Made by a program: the position numbers and the translations under genes | Part shown: one piece after another, positions 1 to 6,213 of the stretch | Numbering within the stretch: position 1 is the stretch's first letter | Layout: every line of letters starts with the position of its first letter | Assembly: GCA_002309255.1 (NCBI GenBank) | Contig: DBXI01000022.1 | Location: forward strand, 1 to 19,741 | Direction of reading: 5' to 3' | Origin: Bacteroidales bacterium UBA1216 | GTDB taxonomy: Bacteria; Bacteroidota; Bacteroidia; Bacteroidales; Paludibacteraceae | DNA: 19,741 nt | Notes under the pieces: model-generated | Seen by the model: only the letters and a program-made list of their open reading frames with translations | The model's database searches: none | What the model was told of the DNA's origin: nothing

Positions 1-23
1 CGCTGCTGAATAGTTGTGTTCAT
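1..23 (-). CDS. Possible 5' end of a gene leaving the window
   Basis: An ATG on the minus strand at 21-23 opens a frame reading MNTTIQQ that runs off the left edge without a stop. It lies 18 nt after the stop of the HNH gene and follows an AT-rich stretch, which is the usual setting for initiation in Bacteroidota. Only seven codons are visible, so neither function nor reality can be judged. It may simply be a chance ATG. Confidence 0.25.
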
Positions 24-41
24 AATAATGAAATCTTGAAA

Positions 42-848
42 TTAACTATAGAGTTCATCGTAGCAGCAATCGCACAGCACGCGTTCGACACTCAGTCGAT
101 GCTCTTCCGTGCCCCTTATCATGGCGCGCTCGCAGCGTGAGCAGTGTATCGTCATGTTGTACGTCTCGTCGAGCGTATCCGAAATGTCCCGGTTGATTGA
201 CTCGACGCTTAACGCAGCGTTGTCACCCGCAAACACCTCCGGCAGCCTGTCCATAAAGTACTCCAGAGGCGCTTCCTCCAGGCTGTATATGCCCTTTAGG
301 TTGCGTATGTACACTAACTTCGGGTCTATACCCATCTTGCGCAACTTGCGCATGATCTTTGAGCGCCGTCGGTTCTCGTCAGTTGTCACCCATTGCAGGT
401 TGTCGGCGGTCCAATTGCTACGGTCGCCGTTGAGGTGATCTACCTCGTAGCGTTTGTGCCATTCTGGATCGCGCTTTGCTTCGCTCGGGTGCTCGCACCA
501 CGCGTACGCCACCAGGCGGTGACATGCAGAATGATTAAATTGACGCATATCTGCCCTGTTTGTTCCTCCACCGGCGGCTTTTGGTCTGGGTTTATCCGGA
601 TGCTTGATGTATAATTGGTTCGTAGTAGGCTCCTGCTTACTCCATCCGTTTTTGTTGCGCACGAAGAACCGTCCGTCACGCGAGCAATACAGCACCTTGC
701 GCAGTACACCTTGCTCGTCATAGCCGTGCAGGCAGTTGCGCACATTGGGGAAATTTAATAATCCGTCCTTGTCAAAGCACGCCGGAGAAACCTCTATCGT
801 GTGCATTTCTTCTTGTCGTGGGAACTCCCACCGTAGTTTTGTTGCCAT
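42..848 (-). CDS. HNH endonuclease with C-terminal zinc-ribbon-like segment
   Basis: A 268-aa protein of the phage/homing-type HNH class, expected to nick or cut DNA with a single metal ion. The core lies at about residues 130-165: YEVDHLNGDRSNW (Asp137-His138) followed by ADNLQWVTTDENRRRS, with the Asn of the DNLQ step and a basic patch. Upstream, residues 53-62 (LYCSRDGRFF) and 101-118 (MRQFNHSACHRLVAYAW) match the second HNH gene of this window. The C-terminus carries CxxC at 236-239 and CDCC at 259-262, probably a zinc-binding pair that the second copy lacks. The start is the ATG at 846-848 (MATKLRW). The promoter lies about 80 nt upstream. There is no intron, phage gene or methylase partner beside it, so its target is unknown. 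It could be a solitary mobile HNH gene or a remnant of a phage cassette. Confidence 0.85.
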   Translation of the reverse strand: MATKLRWEFPRQEEMHTIEVSPACFDKDGLLNFPNVRNCLHGYDEQGVLRKVLYCSRDGRFFVRNKNGWSKQEPTTNQLYIKHPDKPRPKAAGGGTNRADMRQFNHSACHRLVAYAWCEHPSEAKRDPEWHKRYEVDHLNGDRSNWTADNLQWVTTDENRRRSKIMRKLRKMGIDPKLVYIRNLKGIYSLEEAPLEYFMDRLPEVFAGDNAALSVESINRDISDTLDETYNMTIHCSRCERAMIRGTEEHRLSVERVLCDCCYDELYS

Positions 849-852
849 TGCT

Positions 853-880
853 GTTAAATTGTTAAGTTGTTAAATTGTTA
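853..880. repeat. 8-nt tandem repeat (GTTAARTT) x3 plus partial
   Basis: The plus strand reads GTTAAATT, GTTAAGTT, GTTAAATT, GTTA in a row, directly upstream of the HNH start codon. A related set (GTTAAATT, GTTATATT, GTTAAATA) lies at 11967-11990 at the end of folP. Function is unknown. In the HNH leader the repeat makes an unstructured AT-rich ribosome landing zone, which in Bacteroidota can replace a Shine-Dalgarno sequence. Confidence 0.7.
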
Positions 881-928
881 TGGCTTGCGCAAGTCATGTT
901 TACCGCGCTTGGCGTCCCAAACGCAGTG

Positions 929-936
929 CAAAGGTA
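929..936 (-). promoter_or_regulatory. Bacteroidota -7 box (TACCTTTG) for the HNH gene
   Basis: On the minus strand these bases read TACCTTTG, matching the TAnnTTTG box used by the primary sigma factor of Bacteroidota. No clear TTTG is seen about 20 nt upstream, so it would be a half-consensus promoter. The resulting leader of about 75-80 nt contains the 10-bp palindrome CTTGCGCAAG (884-893) and an 8-nt tandem repeat next to the start codon. Confidence 0.6.
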
Positions 937-969
937 CAACAAAAAAAGTGAAAAAATGTTGCATTTTTG

Positions 970-1260
970 CTACATAAGTTTGTTTCCTTTTTTTATCGCG
1001 CGAGCGATTTTCCACCTTGAACAATGGAATAAATCGGCAGTTTTTTGCTGAGGAGGAATTTTTCCCCATGTAACGGCGTGATAGGAACACTGCCGACAAA
1101 TGAAAGTAAAAACTCTTGCTACTGCAATGAATAGCAGATCTCCAGTCATGAGATCGGCGGGTAATTGTGATCGGAGTTTAGCGGGCTCGTTGCCCACGTT
1201 TTGTTGCAGCCAGCGGTCTAACCACGCTGCAAAGTCTTGATAGAATTTTTGTTGCATCAT
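970..1260 (-). CDS. Hypothetical protein, 96 aa
   Basis: Not recognised. The frame could be extended upstream to 1359, but a TAnnTTTG promoter box sits at 1290-1297 inside that extension and a terminator hairpin at 1321-1347. The start is therefore placed at the paired ATG codons (MMQQKFYQDF) at 1255-1260, about 30 nt after the box. The N-terminal half (FYQDFAAWLDRWLQQ) would form an amphipathic helix, the middle is moderately hydrophobic (DLLFIAVARVFTFICRQ), and the C-terminus is basic (WKIARAIKKGNK). There is no signal peptide or obvious catalytic motif. It stands as its own unit between the transposase-like gene and the HNH gene. It could be a small regulator or a decayed cargo gene. The promoter makes expression plausible, but coding status is not certain. 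Confidence 0.5.
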   Translation of the reverse strand: MMQQKFYQDFAAWLDRWLQQNVGNEPAKLRSQLPADLMTGDLLFIAVARVFTFICRQCSYHAVTWGKIPPQQKTADLFHCSRWKIARAIKKGNKLM

Positions 1261-1289
1261 TGTACTCTTAGGATTAGCCCAATTGAGTA

Positions 1290-1297
1290 CAAAGATA
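1290..1297 (-). promoter_or_regulatory. -7 box TATCTTTG upstream of the 96-aa gene
   Basis: The minus strand reads TATCTTTG, an exact TAnnTTTG match, about 30 nt before the MMQQ start. The -33 TTTG is not evident. The box lies just downstream of the terminator of the transposase-like gene, so the small gene has an independent start of transcription. Confidence 0.65.
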
Positions 1298-1320
1298 CGA
1301 AAAATAATCGGTTTAGGCAT

Positions 1321-1347
1321 AAAAAAAACACCGCTTGATGAGCGATG
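1321..1347 (-). terminator. Intrinsic terminator of the transposase-like gene
   Basis: On the minus strand CATCGCT pairs with AGCGGTG (7 bp, one T-G wobble, 5-nt loop, plus-strand arms 1329-1335 and 1341-1347) and is followed by eight T residues (1321-1328). It begins about 25 nt after the stop of the gene at 1373-2542. Confidence 0.8.
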
Positions 1348-1372
1348 CTTGGATGTCATGTTATAGGTTGCT

Positions 1373-2542
1373 TTATACTTGTGCTATCTTTTCGGCGAGC
1401 GCGTTGAGTGCAAGGAAGCGGTAACGTTTGGCGTCGTGGTGTAGGTCGCGGATGCCTGTCTTGGCATAGACCTTGGCTTCGATCTCAGGTCGGTCGAAGT
1501 AGTCGGCGTTGGGTTCAACGAGCAGCAGTCTGCCTGCAGCACAGGCTTCGAAGTACACGCCGCTGGGTTTGTAGTACTTGTAGTGCGGGCTGTCGGGCTT
1601 GGGGAAACCCTCAGTGAGCAGGATGATGAGCGGGTAGCCGGCTTCGCGCAGGGCGCGACAGATCTGTTTCTCGCCTTCGGAGATCGCTGCGCTGACATGT
1701 ATGATGCCGTGTTCGGCAGTCGTGAGGCACTCATTGCGGCGGGCGTTGATCTCGGTTCGGGTGAGCGAGCGCGAGCACTGGATCATGGCGTGCATGGGCT
1801 GCTCAGCGAGGAACATGTTGCCCAGTACGGTGCAGGGGACATCAGTTATCATGTACTGCTGATGGATCTTGAACAGATCGGGGTACGCGCGCTTGAGGTA
1901 TCGCCGGCGGGGGTTATCGTGGATATAATCAATCATTGCACGCAGTTGACCATCATGGTGTAATATACGCTCATGGTAACCAGCGGTACATGGTTGCCAG
2001 ATGCTGCCGATTCGCGTAAACATACGCGAAAAATGCACGATGCTATCATCCGGTGCTGTTGCCATGTGTGGGGCACTTAGTTCCGTGACCGGTTGTATGT
2101 CCATTACATCGTGCACTTTGGCGGCATGATTGCCGCCATGAGCGGCGGAGTTATTCTTGTAAAGCGAGGTGCATGCGCTCTTGAAGCCACGTATTACTAC
2201 ACCGATGCTTTGAGGTAATGGCTCCAATACCTGTATCGCTACATGTATATGATCTGGCATGATTTGTGATGCCAGTATTTTTAGTTTGTATCCTTTCAGT
2301 CCATGATGTGTCGGCACAGAACGTAATATGTTCAGCACTTGCTTGCCGAAGTCATTCAGCTCAATATATGCCTCATCGGGTGTATCGCCGGCGAGTTGCC
2401 CGAACAGAGGATAATGCTCTGCAACAACGAGCGTCACGTGGTAGATGCCACGCCCGCTATAGTCCCAGCCGCGAGTGCGGTGGTGTCGCGTGGTGTCGGT
2501 GGTGTAGCGCCAGCCTTGTTGGGTATATTCAAGCTCGCTCAT
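1373..2542 (-). CDS. RAYT-like HUH (Y1) transposase fused to a DprA/LOG-like domain
   Basis: A 389-aa two-domain protein. Residues 25-225 match the REP-associated tyrosine transposase (Y1_Tnp) family. They contain the WDYSGRGIYHVTLVV opening strand, IMPDHIHVAIQV with the metal-binding HIH at 98-100, the family phrase IRGFKSACTSLYK (118-129), and WQPCTAGYHERIL then MIDYIHDNPRRR, with Tyr206 as a candidate nucleophile. Such enzymes nick and join single-stranded DNA at small hairpins. Residues 239-345 do not belong to that family. The pattern GNMFLAEQP, IQCSR, HGIIHVSAAISEGEKQICRA, AGYPLIILLTEGF, AAGRLLLVEP looks like the Rossmann core of DprA/LOG (SLOG) proteins, which bind nucleotides or ssDNA. 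The start ATG overlaps the stop of a 49-aa ORF (ATGA). A terminator follows. The domain assignment of the second half is by eye. Alternatively the second half is an unrelated alpha/beta domain specific to this subfamily. Confidence 0.8.
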   Translation of the reverse strand: MSELEYTQQGWRYTTDTTRHHRTRGWDYSGRGIYHVTLVVAEHYPLFGQLAGDTPDEAYIELNDFGKQVLNILRSVPTHHGLKGYKLKILASQIMPDHIHVAIQVLEPLPQSIGVVIRGFKSACTSLYKNNSAAHGGNHAAKVHDVMDIQPVTELSAPHMATAPDDSIVHFSRMFTRIGSIWQPCTAGYHERILHHDGQLRAMIDYIHDNPRRRYLKRAYPDLFKIHQQYMITDVPCTVLGNMFLAEQPMHAMIQCSRSLTRTEINARRNECLTTAEHGIIHVSAAISEGEKQICRALREAGYPLIILLTEGFPKPDSPHYKYYKPSGVYFEACAAGRLLLVEPNADYFDRPEIEAKVYAKTGIRDLHHDAKRYRFLALNALAEKIAQV

Positions 2543-2688
2543 AACTGTTCAACTATAACGATCTCCTCGGTTGTGAGGCCATAGAGCTCATACACGCGGC
2601 TGTCTATCTCGCTATCGTCGGCGGCGATGGCAGCAGTGAGCTCGGAGCAGGAGTATTGGTACTTACTGAAGAATGACCTTTTTTGCAT
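2539..2688 (-). CDS. 49-aa ORF resembling the C-terminal tail of a DNA methylase
   Basis: This frame begins at ATG 2686-2688 (MQKRSFFSKY) and ends with SEIDSRVYELYGLTTEEIV then IVEQL, stop. The ID..VYELYGLT.EEI..VE pattern is typical of the last residues of N6-adenine methylases and type IIG restriction-modification proteins in Bacteroidota. Nothing else of a methylase is present, so this is a captured tail or remnant rather than an enzyme. Its TGA overlaps the ATG of the transposase-like gene by four bases, so translation of the two could be coupled. The ATG lies almost at the predicted transcription start (one base after the -7 box), which makes initiation there doubtful unless the mRNA is leaderless. 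Real expression is uncertain. Confidence 0.45.
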   Translation of the reverse strand: MQKRSFFSKYQYSCSELTAAIAADDSEIDSRVYELYGLTTEEIVIVEQL

Positions 2689-2689
2689 G

Positions 2690-2721
2690 CAAAGTTACGA
2701 AAAATATTTGACATTTGCAAA
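2690..2721 (-). promoter_or_regulatory. Full Bacteroidota promoter for the methylase-tail ORF and transposase-like gene
   Basis: The minus strand has TTTG (plus 2718-2721), a 20-nt spacer and TAACTTTG (plus 2690-2697), a complete TTTG/TAnnTTTG promoter. The spacing is the same as in the gldJ promoter. Transcription would begin within a few bases of the ATG at 2688. Confidence 0.75.
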
Positions 2722-2834
2722 TTTTTTCGCTAAACTTGTACATTTAAATGCAAAAGTTAAAAAAAATGAGATATTTGTAAATAATTTGCCTTTTTTTTGC
2801 AAAAAATGAATTTTTCTGCATAAGGGCGCGTTAG

Positions 2835-2873
2835 GTACTTACCCCCATTAAAGTACGTTCGTGCTATACGAAC
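2835..2873. repeat. Two adjacent small hairpins
   Basis: GTACTT (2835-2840) pairs with AAGTAC (2851-2856) across 10 nt. It is followed at once by GTTCGT (2857-2862) pairing with ACGAAC (2868-2873) across 5 nt. They sit between the terminator of the SIMPL gene and the AT-rich promoter region of the transposase-like gene. The role is unknown; short hairpins are the kind of structure HUH transposases recognise. Confidence 0.45.
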
Positions 2874-2876
2874 CAA

Positions 2877-2904
2877 CAAAAAGAGCCCGACTTGGTCGAG
2901 CTCT
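2877..2904 (-). terminator. Strong intrinsic terminator of the nadB-to-SIMPL block
   Basis: On the minus strand AGAGCTCGAC and GTCGGGCTCT form a 10-bp stem (one T-G wobble, CAA loop; plus-strand arms 2882-2891 and 2895-2904) followed by TTTTTG. It starts 23 nt after the stop of the SIMPL gene. Confidence 0.9.
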
Positions 2905-2927
2905 TGCTGTATGATCCTGTTAATCTA

Positions 2928-3632
2928 TTATCTCAGGTAATATGATACGGTTGTTACCACGCGCACGTGCTTCACCCACGGCTGGTTGTTGTCCGACTCA
3001 ACGGTGAACTGCCCCTGACTGGCATGTTGTATGCTTCCCAAGCGACATTGTGCATCCTCGGCGAACTTCTGCGCCACTTGACGAGCGTTCTTCGTGGCCT
3101 CCTGCACCATTTCGGGCTTAAGGTTGGTCAAGCTGTTGTACTGGAAATCCGTGTTCCAGTCGTAAGACTGAAGGATCACCCCTTTCTTCAGCAGTTCGCT
3201 TTGGCAGCCGAGGTTGGCCACCACGCGCTCCACATCCTTGGTGGAGATGATCAGAGAGGTGCGTAGCGTGTAGTGATACTCCGGTCGGCGCTCGTAATAA
3301 CCCGACCAGTTGTCATCAATGGATATGTTCCCGCGTGACATCTCACTATCGCTGAATCCGCGCTCTACAAAGAACGCACGTGCTGTCTGTTCTATGCGCG
3401 CCAGGTCGGTGTACAGAGCACTGATATCATTGCCGCGCACGGCGAACTCCAATGGCCAGACCACATAATCCGCCTGCACATCACGGGTGGATAGACCTTT
3501 CACCAGCACGGCGCGATCCTTCGAGGCCATCTTCTCAATACCGCTATACACGAACCAACCTGCTACCGATATGCCGATAGCCAAGATAAATGCCGACAGA
3601 ACGAATCGGTCTTTTTTCATTTCGTTTATCAT
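2928..3632 (-). CDS. SIMPL-domain (DUF541) periplasmic or membrane-anchored protein
   Basis: A 234-aa protein with a short basic N-terminus and one hydrophobic segment at about residues 11-30 (VLSAFILAIGISVAGWFVYS), which acts as signal anchor or uncleaved signal. The rest lies outside the inner membrane. The body follows the SIMPL/DUF541 plan: VLVKGLSTRDVQADYVVWPL, an alternating helix/strand region, NISIDDNW, YHYTLRTSLIISTKDVERV, then EATKNARQVAQKFAEDAQCRLGSI and a final VRVVTTVSYYLR strand. Family members include BP26/OMP28-like proteins. The biochemical role is not established. The gene starts at ATG 3630-3632; an internal ATG at 3618-3620 (MKKDRF) is an alternative start. It is the last gene of the block, 25 nt after the nuclease, and is closed by the terminator at 2877-2904. 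Confidence 0.85.
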   Translation of the reverse strand: MINEMKKDRFVLSAFILAIGISVAGWFVYSGIEKMASKDRAVLVKGLSTRDVQADYVVWPLEFAVRGNDISALYTDLARIEQTARAFFVERGFSDSEMSRGNISIDDNWSGYYERRPEYHYTLRTSLIISTKDVERVVANLGCQSELLKKGVILQSYDWNTDFQYNSLTNLKPEMVQEATKNARQVAQKFAEDAQCRLGSIQHASQGQFTVESDNNQPWVKHVRVVTTVSYYLR

Positions 3633-3657
3633 ATCTATGCGATTTTAATAATTACAT

Positions 3658-6183
3658 TTATTGTACTTTTACACCGATCATATTGTAGCGTGTGCCGTCA
3701 GGTAACACGATGTAAAGGTGTCCGTTGCTGATGAATTTGGATGACAATGTTTCGGACTGAGAAACATTCTCGATGGCTTGCGGATCTACGTCACAGCTGA
3801 CGGTAATCTTCAGGTTCTTAATCTCCCATGTAGGCTCATTGGCTGCGTCAGCCGGCACGTCGTACTTGAAGCCGAATACGGTATTCCTGCCGAGCTTATC
3901 CATCGGTACACTGACCGTGGCGCTGACAAAATTCCAGTTGGTGCCGGACGGGTAGGTGGGGATCGTCAGTTGCGTCCACTGTGATTCACTTACAGAACTG
4001 AAGTCAGGCGTTACCCACAAAGTCTGCTGTTCTGACATGTTGTTCGCCTTGTTAATCGTGTGATCGAATTTGAGCGTCACTGACCCGGCTTGCGATAGGT
4101 CGAGTATCGGAGTAAACAGCCAGTCTTCACCACCCTTATCCTGACACGTAGCACCATAGCTGGCTTGGTAACGCCAGTAGTACTTGCTGTCCTTTAGTTT
4201 CTCGGTTTTCATCTCGCCCATGTCAGATGCGCCGGTCGGCAAGTAGTTATACTCAGCCTCCTCGCACTCGGTAGAATGGCTGGACGTTAGATTGACACCT
4301 ACTACATACGGATCATGGTCGGAGTAGCGGTAATTGTAATTCGACGATGCGTCTGCGCCGCAATCTGTAGAGATATGGAATACCCCTGCACCCGTGATCT
4401 GCCCAGCCATGCTGCTGTTGGCAAACACATGGTCGATGAGAGAACCGTTGCCCTTGTAGCAGTACGAATATGCCGACTCGTCGTACTTGAGCAACTGCTC
4501 CTCGTAGCCCGCATTTTCAATGAGCGTCAGCGGTTCCTCACCTACTTCGCAGTTCAGATCGCCCAAGATGAGGATATCCTTATCCAGCGCCTTGGAAGAT
4601 ATGTTCTCTATCAGACGTGTGGCGTTCTCTACGCGGATGGAGTTTCCTTGATCTTCCGCACTCCCTGCTTTGGATTTGAAGTGGTTCATCGAAATAGTCA
4701 ACCGCTCGCCCGAGCTCAGCTCCTCGAAGGTCTGCACACGCATCGTCTTACCGTAGTACGATGAGGCGTTATATACTGTAGTGTTGCTGCCGATGGTTTT
4801 GACCTTATCGTTGCGATACACAAATCCCGACTTGAGGTTATTGTCATGATCTGCATCCCACGTCACGTTGATATCATCCACCACGTAAGAATAGTTTGTG
4901 CTCGCTGTGAACTTGTTGAGCGAATCCACGAGTTGGCGAAGGATTATATCCTGTGCTTCCAGTTCGCAGAAGCCATAGATATCCGCGTCAATCCAAAGCA
5001 CCGCGTCAACGATCTTGTGCGTCTTTGCAGCAAATTCTTCAGGGGTAGCATGCTGGCCACGGCCTGTATTGTAATTGTAATAGTAGTTCAATAAATTCTG
5101 AGCGCACACTTTCAGCCGTCCGTCACCTATCTCAGGCAGTGGTACCGGTGCTACACTTCCACCATTCGGACAGGTATTGGCTATATTGATGTTCTTCACC
5201 TCCCACGTGCCGTTGTTGGACGCCGTACTGACATACTTGAAGCAGAAGACGGTTTGCTCGCCTACATACGAGGTCGGCACATCAATGCTTACATCCACAA
5301 ACTTCCAGTCGTTATTCGATGCATACGGATCAATGGTGAGTTGCCTCCATGTTGATGATGCATAATCGCCTTTGTAATCATCGGTCACCCAGAGCGTGAA
5401 CTCTGTAGTCAGATCTGTGCCATACTTGTGCGTGTGTGAGAACTTCAGCGTTACCTCGTCCGAACCGGCCAGATCCAACGCAGGAGTGAGCAGATGTCCT
5501 TCACCACCACCTTGCTTGCGCGCTTTGGCACATGAATACGAAGCATCCCATGCCCATACATCCGTAGCATCTGTTGTCACATCTCCCAAGCCGGAAGCAC
5601 CATTAAGCAGATAGGATGCGTTAACAGCTTTGCATTCAACAACTGGACAGATGCTGGTTATCTGAAGTTTCTTTAGTTCCCATGTAGCATAGTTGGATGC
5701 GGTGCTGATGTACTTGAAGCAGAACACTGTTTTTTCTCCCACCAACGATACAGGAACATCAATCGTCACATCTACGAACGTCCAGTTGGTGTTCGTCCCG
5801 TAGGGTGAAATGGTCAGTTGCTCCCACGATGAAGATGCATAATCTCCCTTGTAATCAGCTGTTACCCACAATGTAAGCTCCTCTGAAGGTGTACCGGCAA
5901 ATTTATGCGTATGCGCAAACTTTACGGTCACTGCATCTACACCGGACAGATCAAGTATCGGCGTAAACAAGTGACCTTCTACACCACCGGAGCGCGTCGC
6001 TTTGGCGCAATTGTATGTTGCGTCCCACGACCACACATTGGTGGCATCGGTCGTCATTTCTCCAAAGTCGGATGATCCGCTTTGCAGATACGACACATCA
6101 ACCGGCTGGCAACCAGCCTCAGCCTTTGTAAAGGTAAAGGCACACAGCACAACGGCTGTGAGTATAAATAGGTAGTTTTTCAT
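3658..6183 (-). CDS. Secreted endonuclease/exonuclease/phosphatase-family nuclease with three beta-sandwich repeats
   Basis: An 841-aa exported protein. Residues 1-23 are a signal peptide (LFILTAVVLCAFTFTKAEA). Residues 25-180, 184-339 and 640-797 are three copies of an approximately 155-residue domain of the choice-of-anchor-J type. Shared phrases include LTLWVT.DYKGDYASS.W, FVDV.IDVP and VFCFKY.STASN, with TWE.K.L.I at the end. Residues 357-635 are a nuclease of the exonuclease-endonuclease-phosphatase fold: AQNLLNYY, FCELEAQ (Glu409 likely metal ligand), MNHFKSK (His501), LGDLNCE (Asp542, Asn544) and YSDHDP (Asp622, His623). All key residues appear present. The last 30 residues (ISNGHLYIVLPDGTRYN, then MIGVKVQ) resemble short tails common on secreted Bacteroidales proteins, possibly a sorting signal. 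A likely role is degradation of extracellular nucleic acid. It lies between the NlpC/P60 gene (30 nt) and the SIMPL gene (25 nt). Confidence 0.85.
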   Translation of the reverse strand: MKNYLFILTAVVLCAFTFTKAEAGCQPVDVSYLQSGSSDFGEMTTDATNVWSWDATYNCAKATRSGGVEGHLFTPILDLSGVDAVTVKFAHTHKFAGTPSEELTLWVTADYKGDYASSSWEQLTISPYGTNTNWTFVDVTIDVPVSLVGEKTVFCFKYISTASNYATWELKKLQITSICPVVECKAVNASYLLNGASGLGDVTTDATDVWAWDASYSCAKARKQGGGEGHLLTPALDLAGSDEVTLKFSHTHKYGTDLTTEFTLWVTDDYKGDYASSTWRQLTIDPYASNNDWKFVDVSIDVPTSYVGEQTVFCFKYVSTASNNGTWEVKNINIANTCPNGGSVAPVPLPEIGDGRLKVCAQNLLNYYYNYNTGRGQHATPEEFAAKTHKIVDAVLWIDADIYGFCELEAQDIILRQLVDSLNKFTASTNYSYVVDDINVTWDADHDNNLKSGFVYRNDKVKTIGSNTTVYNASSYYGKTMRVQTFEELSSGERLTISMNHFKSKAGSAEDQGNSIRVENATRLIENISSKALDKDILILGDLNCEVGEEPLTLIENAGYEEQLLKYDESAYSYCYKGNGSLIDHVFANSSMAGQITGAGVFHISTDCGADASSNYNYRYSDHDPYVVGVNLTSSHSTECEEAEYNYLPTGASDMGEMKTEKLKDSKYYWRYQASYGATCQDKGGEDWLFTPILDLSQAGSVTLKFDHTINKANNMSEQQTLWVTPDFSSVSESQWTQLTIPTYPSGTNWNFVSATVSVPMDKLGRNTVFGFKYDVPADAANEPTWEIKNLKITVSCDVDPQAIENVSQSETLSSKFISNGHLYIVLPDGTRYNMIGVKVQ

Positions 6184-6213
6184 AATTAGATATTTTTTAG
6201 ATAGTTATATATT

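Noticed and set aside
878..1099. 73-codon minus-strand frame overlapping the HNH promoter
   Set aside because: It runs through the TACCTTTG box and the 3' end of the 96-aa gene in another frame, with no protein-like pattern.
2627..2809. 60-codon plus-strand frame
   Set aside because: It overlaps the minus-strand promoter and AT-rich spacer; the Lys/Phe/Asn-rich translation reflects base composition only.
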